Positions 16,285 to 25,532 of a stretch of 42,894 nt of DNA are shown here, one piece after another. This DNA comes from Chlamydiota bacterium (GTDB lineage Bacteria; Chlamydiota; Chlamydiia; Chlamydiales; SM23-39): the NCBI GenBank assembly GCA_016219355.1, contig JACRNF010000011.1, positions 1 through 42,894 of the forward strand, given 5' to 3'. Every line of letters starts with the position of its first letter. The stretch's first letter is position 1. Below the pieces are notes generated by a model that was not told the origin of the DNA, searched no databases, and was given only the letters and a program-made list of their open reading frames with translations. The position numbers and the translations under genes are program-made.

Positions 16285-16881
16285 TTAATCCGCTTTAATT
16301 TGATAATGATTAAGATCTGTAGACAAATAAATCCTCATTTTAGAATAGCAACTTTTTGCAAACTTATGTAAAGCGCTCACATCAGCCTCTTCCTTTGACC
16401 CTAGAACAGCTCGAGCTGCAGCAATACAATCAATGTCCTTATCTTTATAGCCTAGATAAGATTTTATAGTGTCTAACTCGATCCGCCTGGACTCCATTGC
16501 CGTAGATTTTTGATCGTTTTTATTAAAAACATTAACCGTGGTTGAAACTGTTATGTAACTAAAGCTTGACTCTGCTTTGCAATTATTAATGATCTCATGA
16601 GCTAATTTCGAATCAGGAACGTTCATATTAAGTTTTTTTGCTTGAATGAGCAGAGGGTCTTTTAATGGATCTTGGATGACTTGATCAAAGATGAAAGGAC
16701 TATGTTCGTTTTTTTGGAGTTTAGAAAAACCATAAACCATGAGTAAAGCACCAAAAATAACACCAAGTATCGGAAAAATGGGTAAAACGACAGCAGATAC
16801 CTTAGCCCAAATGCTTACTGCAACTACAACCGCCCCAACAGTAATATGTACCTTAGGATTGTTAAAAATACTTGTAATCAT
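16285..16881 (-). CDS. Inc-like bilobed membrane protein (family copy A)
   Basis: This is the first gene of the tandem group in the direction of transcription, with 198 residues. The bilobed hydrophobic domain lies at ~11-52 (VHITVGAVVVAVSIWAKVSA, then a second helix ending MVYGF). The hydrophilic part carries HSPFIFDQVIQDPLKDPLLI and DIDCIAAARAVLGSKEEADV, nearly the same as in copy C. AAGGAG precedes the ATG. The AT-rich 190 bp between this gene and the divergent gpsA must hold the promoter; I cannot pick one securely. As with copy C, a host-membrane location is inferred from topology. Confidence 0.75.
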   Translation of the reverse strand: MITSIFNNPKVHITVGAVVVAVSIWAKVSAVVLPIFPILGVIFGALLMVYGFSKLQKNEHSPFIFDQVIQDPLKDPLLIQAKKLNMNVPDSKLAHEIINNCKAESSFSYITVSTTVNVFNKNDQKSTAMESRRIELDTIKSYLGYKDKDIDCIAAARAVLGSKEEADVSALHKFAKSCYSKMRIYLSTDLNHYQIKAD

Positions 16882-17073
16882 TTTTTTTCTCCTTGCATAT
16901 TTTTGGCTTTTAAAGCGGTAATATTATGCTATTAAATGAGCTAAAAAGCTACAGATTTTTAGGAAAATTAAAAAAATTATTATTAATAGATGCTTAAATG
17001 AGCTTAAAAGACATGCTTGTAAAAAAAATTCGATCGTAACATAATGCTCCAATAAGTTAGGTGGAAAAAAATC

Positions 17074-18072
17074 ATGAAAATATGTTACTTAGGAGCAGGC
17101 ACTTGGGGAACGGCTCTAGCTTTTTTGCTTTCGCAAAATGGCCATGAGGTAATTGTTTGGGATAGAAATCCTGATAGAATAAAAATTCTAAACGAAAAAA
17201 GAGTCCATCCCAAGTTAGAAAATTTTTTAATTCCTCAAAATATTTCTTATACAGCAAATTTAAAAGAAGCGCTTCAAGATGCAGAAATGATCATTGAAAG
17301 TATCACATCTTCCGGCATTAGAAAAATGTTTGAAATGATCAAAGCAATTAAAAATGTGACCTGCCCGATTGTGATTACATCGAAGGGGATAGAACAAAAG
17401 ACCGGCCTTTTGCTGCCTGAGGTAATAATAGAAGTTTTAGGTGAAGAGCATCAAAATCAGATCGGTTGCTTGAGCGGTCCCTCTCATGCCGAAGAGGTGA
17501 TCAGAAACATTCCGACATCGGTTGTTTGCTCAGCCTATGATCCTGAAATTATGAACCTGATCGGTAAAATTTTTAATGGGCCCCAATTTAGGGTTTATCC
17601 TAATTCCGATATCCGAGGGGTGACTTTTGGCGGGGCAATGAAAAATATCGTGGCGATTGCCTGCGGCATTTCCGATGGATTGGGATTTGGCGATAATACC
17701 AAAGCCGCTTTAATGACAAGAGGTCTACATGAGATGCGAAAACTCTGCGAAACTAAAGGTGCAAGTCCTGAAACCTTGATAGGGTTATCGGGCCTTGGCG
17801 ATCTTTGCGTAACTTGCCTTTCCAAATATAGCCGTAATTATACTTTTGGTAGGTTAATTGCTGAAGGTTATTCAGTTGAAAAAGCCAAAGAAAAAATCGG
17901 CATGGCAATCGAAGGGATCTATACCTGCGTCGCGGCTTTAGAGCTAGCCAGAAAATATAAAATTCCCGTTCCTATCACTGAAGGGGTTTATGCAATCATT
18001 TATCAAAATCTCTCTCCAAGAAATGTGGTAAATCTTTTATTCCAAAGAGAAATCAAAAACGAGAACGAATGA
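17074..18072 (+). CDS. gpsA: Glycerol-3-phosphate dehydrogenase [NAD(P)+]
   Basis: The 332 residues match GpsA in length and motifs. The dinucleotide loop is GAGTWGTALAFLL (residues 7-19). TSKGIEQKTGLLLPEV and LSGPSHAEEV are followed by the catalytic-lysine region FGGAMKNIVAIACGISDGLG and the substrate loop GFGDNTKAALMTRGL. It reduces dihydroxyacetone phosphate to sn-glycerol-3-phosphate for phospholipid synthesis in the cytoplasm. A ribosome-binding-like GGTGG precedes ATG 17074. The stop overlaps the start of the next gene (ATGA), so the two are cotranslated. Confidence 0.97.
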   Translation: MKICYLGAGTWGTALAFLLSQNGHEVIVWDRNPDRIKILNEKRVHPKLENFLIPQNISYTANLKEALQDAEMIIESITSSGIRKMFEMIKAIKNVTCPIVITSKGIEQKTGLLLPEVIIEVLGEEHQNQIGCLSGPSHAEEVIRNIPTSVVCSAYDPEIMNLIGKIFNGPQFRVYPNSDIRGVTFGGAMKNIVAIACGISDGLGFGDNTKAALMTRGLHEMRKLCETKGASPETLIGLSGLGDLCVTCLSKYSRNYTFGRLIAEGYSVEKAKEKIGMAIEGIYTCVAALELARKYKIPVPITEGVYAIIYQNLSPRNVVNLLFQREIKNENE

Positions 18073-19562
18073 AAGTTGTCACTCCTTCTGAAATGCTCAG
18101 AATCGAAAAGCTCTCCATTTTTGAAGGCGCTAGTGATAAACATTATGTAGAAAAAGTGGGTAAGGCTATAGCTAATATAGCTTGTGGATATATCCAAAAA
18201 CATTTCTTATCTAAAAAAATCTATCTTCTTGTAGGCAAGGGAAATAACGGAGCCGATGCTCTATCAGCAGGATGTGTTCTTTTAAAAGAACGGTTTTGTG
18301 TTCAAGCTTATCTTTTTTTTAAAATTGACGAGAGCAGCCCACTTTGCCGATACAATTTTGAAAAATTTAAAAAACTAGGAGGAGAGTTTCATTTTATCTC
18401 AGACATTGCTGATCTGATCTTTGAAAAAAAATCTCTTATCTTAGATGGGATTTTTGGTATTGGCTTTGAAGGTCAACTAAAAGGTTTTTTGCTTCAGGCA
18501 GTTAAAAAAATTAATCAAGAAGAGTTCATTATTGCAATCGATGTTCCATCCGGTTTAAATGCTGCAACAGGAGAAGTTTTAAGCGAGGCGATCAAAGCTG
18601 ATCTAACTATTTTTTTGGGTTTGCCAAAAATGGGATTTTTTCTAAGAGATGGAGCAAAATATGTTGGCTCTTTACATTTGGCCGATTTTGGTTTAAAAGA
18701 AAAGTATATTAAACAAGCGAAAGAAGAGTTTACTTTTATGCAGGCAAAAGAGGCGAAAAAATTACTTCCTAAAATAGAAAAAAATCGACATAAATACGAA
18801 GCAGGATATGTAGTCGGGATAGCCGGCTCAAAACCCATGCAAGGGGCAGCTAAACTTGCGGGGTTTGCAGCTTTAAAATCAGGATGTGGCATTGTTAAAA
18901 TTTTATCTTTTGGATATTTGGACTTTTTGCCGTTTGAGCTTATTAACTTATCGTTAGAGGATGAGTCGATTGTTTCGGTTATAGAGCTTTGCAATAAAGC
19001 GGACTCTGTTTTTATCGGCCCGGGCCTTGGAAGGACCAAGCAAACGGAAAAATTTTTATCGATTATTTTACCTAAAATTAAAGTTAGAACAGTGCTGGAC
19101 GCTGACGCTCTTTATTTTTTGGCGAGTAACTTAAAATGCCCTCTTCCTAAAGATGTTATATTGACGCCGCATAGAAAAGAGATGTTAAGACTTTTAGGAG
19201 AAGAAAAAATAGGGGATGAAGAAAAGTTTTTGCAAAAATGTCAAAAATTTGCTGACAAATATAGTCTGGTAATTGTTTTAAAAGGACCGAACACTTTTAT
19301 TTTTTCATCTAATAAAAAGAAGGTGGTAATTAAAATGGGCGATCCGGGTATGGCAACAGCCGGAACAGGCGATGTGCTCACAGGCATTATTGCTTCTTTA
19401 ATTGCCCAAGGACTAAATTGTTTTGACGCATCAAAGCTGGGTGTCTATTTACATGGAAGGTCCGGTGAAATGGCGGCAGAGGAAAAAACCTCATATTCAA
19501 TGATAGCCTCTGATCTGATAAGTTCTTTGCCAAAAGTTTTTAAAAGTGTTTTAAAAGCTTGA
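18069..19562 (+). CDS. nnr: Bifunctional NAD(P)H-hydrate epimerase / ADP-dependent NAD(P)HX dehydratase
   Basis: The 497-residue fusion has two domains. The first (~1-210) is a YjeF_N epimerase with VGKGNNGADALSAG and IAIDVPSGLNAATG. The second (~225-497) is a ribokinase-like dehydratase with GIAGSKPMQGAAKLAG, VFIGPGLGR and GMATAGTGDVLTGIIASLIAQG. Together they repair hydrated NADH and NADPH. It starts within the gpsA stop by a four-base overlap. The last 12 bp overlap the 3' end of the convergent epimerase gene. Confidence 0.93.
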   Translation: MKVVTPSEMLRIEKLSIFEGASDKHYVEKVGKAIANIACGYIQKHFLSKKIYLLVGKGNNGADALSAGCVLLKERFCVQAYLFFKIDESSPLCRYNFEKFKKLGGEFHFISDIADLIFEKKSLILDGIFGIGFEGQLKGFLLQAVKKINQEEFIIAIDVPSGLNAATGEVLSEAIKADLTIFLGLPKMGFFLRDGAKYVGSLHLADFGLKEKYIKQAKEEFTFMQAKEAKKLLPKIEKNRHKYEAGYVVGIAGSKPMQGAAKLAGFAALKSGCGIVKILSFGYLDFLPFELINLSLEDESIVSVIELCNKADSVFIGPGLGRTKQTEKFLSIILPKIKVRTVLDADALYFLASNLKCPLPKDVILTPHRKEMLRLLGEEKIGDEEKFLQKCQKFADKYSLVIVLKGPNTFIFSSNKKKVVIKMGDPGMATAGTGDVLTGIIASLIAQGLNCFDASKLGVYLHGRSGEMAAEEKTSYSMIASDLISSLPKVFKSVLKA

Positions 19563-20504
19563 GTAATATTCTTTATACCATTTTACGAAATGGCCCAAAC
19601 CCTCTTCTATGGAAGTTTGAGGATGAAAATTTAACATGTTTTTACTTTTGGAAATGTCTGCAGCGGTGACTAACATTTCCCCTTTTTGCATCGGCAGAAA
19701 TTTTTTTATGGCTTTTTTGTTTAATTTTTCTTCCAAAATGGAGATAAATTTTAATAGCTCTACCGGTTTATTGTTACCAAGGTTGAAAATCTCAAAATCG
19801 GCATTTAAATCTAAAGCCGCAGCAGTTCCTTTTACAATGTCCTCAATATAGGTAAAGTCTCTTTGCAACGCGCCATTATTAAAGATCTCGATAGTTTTTT
19901 CTTCTAAAATGCTTTTGGTAAATTGAAAGTAGGCCATATCGGGCCTGCCAAATGGGCCATATACTGTAAAATAACGAAGGCCTACCATCGGGATTTTATA
20001 TATATGATGATAAGCAAAGGCGAGAGATTCATTAGCTTTTTTAGTGGCGCCGTAGAGATTGGTTTGATGATCGGTTTGGTCCTCGGTTGAAAAAGGAACT
20101 TTTTGATTTAAGCCATAAACTGAAGAGGATGAGGCAAAGACCAATTTTGCCGGATGTTTTTTTAAAGCTTCCAGGATGCAGACAAAACCTTTTAAGTTAG
20201 AAGAGACATAATCTTGAGGTTGTAAAAGGGAGTGTCTAACTCCTGCTTGGGCTGCCAAATGAACTACATGAGTGATAGCATTATCTTTTAAGATTTTATC
20301 TAAAAGCTCTTCGTTGTTGATATCTCCGTTTATTACTTCGATGCCGTTTTCAAGTAAGATTTTTTGTCTGGATAGTTTTAGATTAACATCATAATAGTGA
20401 TTGAAGTTATCAAGGCCGATTACAAAATAATTTTGCTTTTTTAGATAAAGGCAAAGATGAAATCCGATGAACCCCGAAGCGCCGGTCACAAAAATATTTT
20501 TCAT
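19551..20504 (-). CDS. NAD-dependent epimerase, probably UDP-glucuronate 4-epimerase
   Basis: This 317-residue extended SDR has TGASGFIGFH at the N terminus, the active-site YGATKKANE and the substrate-loop RYFTVYGPFGRPDMA. The segments DNFNHYYDVNLKLSR, HLAAQAGVRHSL and GLRYFTVYGP are those of UDP-glucuronate (or galacturonate) 4-epimerases of bacterial capsule loci. It would interconvert UDP-GlcA and UDP-GalA. It diverges from the wza-wzc-uxs genes with an 87-bp gap, and UDP-GlcA is also the substrate of the UXS enzyme in that group. UDP-glucose dehydrogenase, which makes UDP-GlcA, is not in the window. Confidence 0.82.
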   Translation of the reverse strand: MKNIFVTGASGFIGFHLCLYLKKQNYFVIGLDNFNHYYDVNLKLSRQKILLENGIEVINGDINNEELLDKILKDNAITHVVHLAAQAGVRHSLLQPQDYVSSNLKGFVCILEALKKHPAKLVFASSSSVYGLNQKVPFSTEDQTDHQTNLYGATKKANESLAFAYHHIYKIPMVGLRYFTVYGPFGRPDMAYFQFTKSILEEKTIEIFNNGALQRDFTYIEDIVKGTAAALDLNADFEIFNLGNNKPVELLKFISILEEKLNKKAIKKFLPMQKGEMLVTAADISKSKNMLNFHPQTSIEEGLGHFVKWYKEYYSSF

Positions 20505-20591
20505 TTTCTTTTCTCAATTAAAAAAAAGTTATGTTATAACTCTCTATTTTAGTTTTTATTAATCTTATTTGCACTTGGTTTTTTTGATTAT

Positions 20592-21641
20592 ATGAAAAAA
20601 ATATTGTTAACTCTTTTTTTTATTCTATTGTATAGCTGCTCTCATCAAACAGGTGGAGAGGCGGTCTATGGAGCGGATGAGTTTGTTTTAGACTCTTATA
20701 AGATAAAAGAAGGGAAATTTTCTATTTTGCAAATGCAAGGAGAAAATAAAGAAGGGCTGTCCATGGGCTTATTAGATGAATATGAAGATACGATCTGTGA
20801 GGGCGATATTTTGCAAATAGCGGTTTATCACCCTAAAAGACAAGATATTACGGCAGCGGTCAAAGAAATTGGAGAGAGTGTTGGATTTAGTGTGATCGAT
20901 GGTAAAATCACTTTGCCTGATTTAGAGAGCATTGAAGTTAATGGCCTGACCTTGGTGCAGGCAAAAAAAAGAGTTGAGGATAAATATAATGGACAAATCC
21001 AGGATGTGGAGGTGTTTATTGGATACAAGGACAGGGCGATTCGAAAGGTGGAGCTCGCCGGCCTTGTTTCTTCTCCTTCTATAATGGTAGATGGCAAAAT
21101 CCGCCTTTTTGATGTTTTATCCAAAGCTAGGATCCCACCCGAAGCCAATCTTTTTAAAAGCTATATAATTAGAGAAAATAAACTGCTTGCGGTTGATCTT
21201 TATAAACTTTTAAAAGAGGGGGACATGAGCCAAAATATTGTCATGAAAGGGGGGGATAAAGTTTATATTGCAGAACCCTCGGCTGCTAAATTAATGGTCA
21301 TGGGAGAAGTGGGCAAAGAATGTGTGGTAAGTTTGCCTCACGGCTCAATGCCGCTACGAGAAGCTCTTGCCCAAGCAGGGGGCATTCCATATACCGGCGA
21401 CAAGTCCTATATTCAAGTGATCAGGGGAAGTATTTTACAGCCCAAAATTTATGTCTTAAATTGGCAGCATGTCATCCATTTACCGAATGATTCTCTTCTT
21501 TTGATGCCGGGAGATATTGTATATGTTGCTTCTAAGCCGATTACCGAATGGAACCGTTTTATCACACAGCTTTTACCAAGCTTTGGGGCGCTTGACATGA
21601 TGACCAAAGGTGTTAGCGATGTGGGGATAATCATTCAATGA
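20592..21641 (+). CDS. Wza-like polysaccharide export lipoprotein
   Basis: The 349 residues start with a lipoprotein signal (KKILLTLFFILLYSC, lipobox LLYSC, Cys16-17 region). A poly-export domain follows (EYEDTICEGDILQIAVYHP and ITLPDLESIEVNGLTLVQAK), then SLBB-type beta-grasp repeats (ELAGLVSSPSIMVDG, VMGEVGKECVVSLPHG). The C terminus (LLMPGDIVYVASKP...WNRFITQLLP) is typical for Wza/KpsD. It would form the outer-membrane export channel for a polysaccharide. It overlaps the next gene by four bases (ATGA), so export channel and co-polymerase are coupled. Confidence 0.88.
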   Translation: MKKILLTLFFILLYSCSHQTGGEAVYGADEFVLDSYKIKEGKFSILQMQGENKEGLSMGLLDEYEDTICEGDILQIAVYHPKRQDITAAVKEIGESVGFSVIDGKITLPDLESIEVNGLTLVQAKKRVEDKYNGQIQDVEVFIGYKDRAIRKVELAGLVSSPSIMVDGKIRLFDVLSKARIPPEANLFKSYIIRENKLLAVDLYKLLKEGDMSQNIVMKGGDKVYIAEPSAAKLMVMGEVGKECVVSLPHGSMPLREALAQAGGIPYTGDKSYIQVIRGSILQPKIYVLNWQHVIHLPNDSLLLMPGDIVYVASKPITEWNRFITQLLPSFGALDMMTKGVSDVGIIIQ

Positions 21642-24433
21642 ACAGCCAAGAGATAATAGTTTGTTTTTCCGATATTAAAGCCTTATTTTTGCAAAAAAAG
21701 AAAAAAATCTTTTTAGCAAGTTTAATTTTTGCTTTATCTACTGCCCTTTTTTTGCTATCAAAACCGCTGCTTTATGAAGCGAGCTCTACCTTTAAAGAAG
21801 GGCAGGATTCTAGGTCATCCCAAATTAACTTTGGAGAAATATTTTCTTTTGCCGGCTCTTCATTTTTACAGCCGAAAGCGGTGCAAATTTTTAAATCCAG
21901 GGCGTTAATTAAAGAAGTTGTGGAAAAGTTGGGGCTGCAAATTAGATCCTCTTCTAAAAATAACCAGGGATCAAATTTTTCTAAAAATTTGCAAGGGGTT
22001 TTAAATAAAGAGATCGGAGAAATAGATGATTTTGAATTTTCCAATATTATTTATAATGGGCCAAAACCTTTTAACTTTTTTATCAAATTTTTAACTTTAG
22101 ATACCTTTGAAGTTTTTTCTGGCCCAAATAAAATTTTGGCCAAAGGAAAAATCAATCAAAAAGTGGTTTTAGAAAATCTTGATTTTTCCATAACCAAGCT
22201 TCCTAAAGTTTTAGGGCTTAATCAAAACTTAGCATTTGTTGTCCTTCCATTAGATAATGCCGTAGAAGATTTTCGGGGAAAGTTAAAGATATCGATGATG
22301 GACAAACTAATTTCAAATGGCCTTTTGCAATTAACCTTTAAAGATGAAAATCCTTCTATAGCAGTAAGATCTTTAAATGCTTTAATGCACGAGTATCAAA
22401 ATTATTTAAAGAATCAAAATATGCTTCTTGCGAAAGAACAGCTGCAATATTTGGACAAACGGCAAAACGAAATTAGCGAGCAGTTTAAAAATTCTTTGGA
22501 AGAAATTACCTCTCAATTAGAAAAAAATGTGGAAAAAAGTTCAGTTTTGGAGCTAAATCAAGAAGTGGGAAGCTTATTTTCACAAAGGCAAGAGCTTATA
22601 AGAGAGATATTCAATCTTGATTTAGAGATAAACCGTTTAGAGAATGTGAATAAAGAGCAGCTCTTAATTGATTCTACTGCTGATAAAGAACTTTATAGTT
22701 TGGGTAAAGAGTTATCCGAGCTGCAAAAAGAAAAAGATTTTTTAGCTATAGCGTTGCAGGAAAAAAGTCTTGATTTTGATGATTTTGCCTTAGCTGAAGA
22801 GACGATTGCAAAAATCCAAAAAGAGATAACGGACAATAAAAATCTAATTGATCTTATAGACACACAAAACACTGCAGCCATTTTATCTTCCGATTTTTCT
22901 AAAACCGCAGGGTTGTTTTTAAAAGATTTGGAAAATGGTGATCTAACTTTGAAATTGGATCACTTAAAAAAATATCTTCAAGAAAATATTGAGCTTTTAT
23001 CATTAAAAGAAAAGCTGATCAAAAAACAAAATGGGGTTAAAGAGTCTTCTGAGTTTGATGGTCTAACACTTGAGCAGATCAAAGGTCTATACATTGAAAG
23101 CAACAACAAATTTGATAATGAAACCACTCACTTACATGAGCTTAAATATATTCTCGAAGAGTTTTCAAAGCCCGGATTTGAGGTAGGAGGGCTTGCTTTA
23201 ATTTTAAATGACCCGATGAGTAGTAAAGTTATTCAAACTATCAATGATTTTGTCTACAAGATCAAGGATGAAAAAAATTATAGTGAAAAAGAAAAACTCC
23301 GTTTTCAAGCAGATATAAAATTTGAAAAAGAATTCTTAGTTGGTCACATAAAAGAGTTGATCGAGCTTTGCAAGCTTTCTATTTCGTTATTAAAAGAAAA
23401 AAGTCTCATTTTTCAAAAGGCTTTAATAAAAGCTACTAACGAGCAGATGCTATTTTTAGAAAAAAGGGCCGATTCCTATATTGCTGAAAAAATATTAAAT
23501 CTTAAAAGAGAAAAAGAAGTTTTATCTACCAAATTGCAAGATGTAAAAAAACAAATGATCCATATTCCAAGGACCCTTAGCTTTGAAAAGCAGCTGGAGT
23601 TTCGCTCAGATATGGCTAAACATCTTATGGACAATATTGCCGAGCTTCTTGAGGCAAAGACCATAAATTTTCATTTAAGTAACATTGAGTCTTGTCCTAT
23701 AGATTTAGCAACTCTACCTCTTTCTCCCAAACTTCCGAGAATTTATTTTTTCTCAATTTTAGCCTTTATCTTAACCCTTATTTTTTCTTTCCTGTTTTAT
23801 TTTTTAAAAACCCTCTTATCAGGCTTTCCGGCCTCTTTGGATAATTTACGATCGTTAAAACAAAATGTTGCCGGTTCGATTTCTTTTTTTTGTGATGGCG
23901 ACAAAGTTGAATATTTGCAAAACAAGGATTTGCATACCTTAAGAAATGTTTTTTCAGATGGTTTTGATTCCAAAATTTGTCTACTCTTGTCAAATTTGGG
24001 CCCTAACTATAGCTATGTGCTTTGCAACCTTCTTGCTAAAATGAATAAACGAATTTTATTAATTGACACCTGTTTTAAAAAACAAGAAGAAGGTGGTCTT
24101 TTACAATATTTGGATAAAAAAATAAAAAAATTGCCACTTAAAAGATATGAAGGATATGATTTCTTATCATCGGGGGGAGCAACATTATTTAGTCCAGAAC
24201 TAATTGGCTCGAATAATTTTTCAACATTCTTATCCGATCTAAAAAATGAATATGATAACATACTTTTGTATAGCGAGAATTCAGTTTTGGATCCGCAAGC
24301 TAAGATTTTATTACGTCTCTCTGATAGAGTAATAGTATCTTTTGAAAAAGAAAAAATTGAAGATTTTAGATATCTGATTGATTGGTCTGTATCAAAGGAA
24401 AAAAGTTTGTGGTTTGTAAAAATTGCAAAATAG
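21638..24433 (+). CDS. Wzc/Wzz-like polysaccharide co-polymerase with degenerate kinase domain
   Basis: The 931 residues have a first membrane helix (~21-40, [16 protein letters not shown]), a periplasmic Wzz-like region and a long coiled-coil part (~260-660, many EKxxEL patterns). A second membrane helix lies at ~702-727 ([20 protein letters not shown]). The cytoplasmic tail (~770-931) has the fold outline of a bacterial tyrosine kinase: [30 protein letters not shown] aligns with the Walker A region and Walker A' Asp. It lacks the P-loop Gly-Lys-Ser/Thr, and there is no C-terminal tyrosine cluster. It probably controls chain length and contacts the Wza channel without phosphorylation control. 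The coiled coil is longer than usual. Confidence 0.83.
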   Translation: MNSQEIIVCFSDIKALFLQKKKKIFLASLIFALSTALFLLSKPLLYEASSTFKEGQDSRSSQINFGEIFSFAGSSFLQPKAVQIFKSRALIKEVVEKLGLQIRSSSKNNQGSNFSKNLQGVLNKEIGEIDDFEFSNIIYNGPKPFNFFIKFLTLDTFEVFSGPNKILAKGKINQKVVLENLDFSITKLPKVLGLNQNLAFVVLPLDNAVEDFRGKLKISMMDKLISNGLLQLTFKDENPSIAVRSLNALMHEYQNYLKNQNMLLAKEQLQYLDKRQNEISEQFKNSLEEITSQLEKNVEKSSVLELNQEVGSLFSQRQELIREIFNLDLEINRLENVNKEQLLIDSTADKELYSLGKELSELQKEKDFLAIALQEKSLDFDDFALAEETIAKIQKEITDNKNLIDLIDTQNTAAILSSDFSKTAGLFLKDLENGDLTLKLDHLKKYLQENIELLSLKEKLIKKQNGVKESSEFDGLTLEQIKGLYIESNNKFDNETTHLHELKYILEEFSKPGFEVGGLALILNDPMSSKVIQTINDFVYKIKDEKNYSEKEKLRFQADIKFEKEFLVGHIKELIELCKLSISLLKEKSLIFQKALIKATNEQMLFLEKRADSYIAEKILNLKREKEVLSTKLQDVKKQMIHIPRTLSFEKQLEFRSDMAKHLMDNIAELLEAKTINFHLSNIESCPIDLATLPLSPKLPRIYFFSILAFILTLIFSFLFYFLKTLLSGFPASLDNLRSLKQNVAGSISFFCDGDKVEYLQNKDLHTLRNVFSDGFDSKICLLLSNLGPNYSYVLCNLLAKMNKRILLIDTCFKKQEEGGLLQYLDKKIKKLPLKRYEGYDFLSSGGATLFSPELIGSNNFSTFLSDLKNEYDNILLYSENSVLDPQAKILLRLSDRVIVSFEKEKIEDFRYLIDWSVSKEKSLWFVKIAK

Positions 24434-24440
24434 GTTTTTA

Positions 24441-25397
24441 ATGAAGAAAAAAGTTTTAGTTACTGGCGGCGCCGGTTTTTTAGGATCGCATCTTTGTGAA
24501 AAATTACTGCAAGAAGATTGCGAGGTTATTTGTGTAGATAATTTTTTTACCGGGACCAAAGACAACATCTTGCATTTATTGGACAGTCCCTATTTTGAAG
24601 TTTTGCGCCACGATGTTTGTTTTCCTTTATATATAGAGGTTGATGAGATTTATAATTTGGCTTGCCCTGCATCTCCCGATCATTATCAATTTGATCCAGT
24701 GCAGACAACTAAAACTTCGGTTCATGGGGCCATCAATATGCTTGGTCTTGCCAAAAGGGTAAAAGCAAAGATTTTTCAGGCTTCCACAAGCGAAGTTTAT
24801 GGAGATCCGACCATTCATCCTCAAAAAGAGACTTATTGGGGCAATGTCAATCCCATAGGTATAAGGTCTTGCTATGATGAAGGAAAAAGATGCGCCGAGA
24901 CCTTATTTTTCGATTATCATCGCCAGCATAAAGTTCCGATTAAAATAGCTCGTATTTTTAATACTTATGGTCCAAGGATGCATCCAAACGACGGTAGAGT
25001 AGTTTCTAATTTTATAGTTCAGGCCCTTTTGGGAACAGATCTTACCGTGTATGGCGACGGCTCTCAAACCAGATCCTTTTGTTATGTTGATGACCTCATA
25101 GATGGAATTTATAAACTTATGCAGACAACAGAGGAAGTCATCGGGCCGATAAATCTTGGCAATCCCAATGAGTTTACCATCATTGATCTTGCTAAAATTG
25201 TCATAAAATTAACCGGCTCTAAATCAAAGATCATATTTAAAAAACTTCCCTCAGACGATCCGAGACAAAGAAAACCGGATATTGAACAGGCCTCTACAGT
25301 GTTGAAATGGGAGCCAAAAATTGTTTTGGAAGAAGGACTTTTTAAAACCATCGAATATTTTGACGATCTTTTAGCCAAAGATAAGGTTTGTATTTAA
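24441..25397 (+). CDS. UDP-glucuronate decarboxylase (UDP-xylose synthase)
   Basis: Starting at ATG 24441, seven bases after the wzc stop, the protein has 318 residues. It is an extended SDR with [33 protein letters not shown], the active-site segment SCYDEGKR near residue 145, and [21 protein letters not shown]. These blocks are specific to UXS enzymes, which oxidise and decarboxylate UDP-GlcA to UDP-xylose and regenerate NAD. An in-frame TTG 18 bases upstream lies within wzc and is less likely. The gene's place in the wza-wzc unit suggests that xylose, or a xylose-derived sugar, is part of the exported glycan (inference). Confidence 0.93.
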   Translation: MKKKVLVTGGAGFLGSHLCEKLLQEDCEVICVDNFFTGTKDNILHLLDSPYFEVLRHDVCFPLYIEVDEIYNLACPASPDHYQFDPVQTTKTSVHGAINMLGLAKRVKAKIFQASTSEVYGDPTIHPQKETYWGNVNPIGIRSCYDEGKRCAETLFFDYHRQHKVPIKIARIFNTYGPRMHPNDGRVVSNFIVQALLGTDLTVYGDGSQTRSFCYVDDLIDGIYKLMQTTEEVIGPINLGNPNEFTIIDLAKIVIKLTGSKSKIIFKKLPSDDPRQRKPDIEQASTVLKWEPKIVLEEGLFKTIEYFDDLLAKDKVCI

Positions 25398-25532
25398 GGA
25401 ATAGATCTTAATTTGCTTAACTTTTCTAAAAATGTGAATAATCAAAATCATTTTTTTAAAATTAAAAATTTTTAAGTTGATAAAAATATTTTTTAAGAAT
25501 ATTTTTGAAATATCATGCTTTGAGGATAAAAT

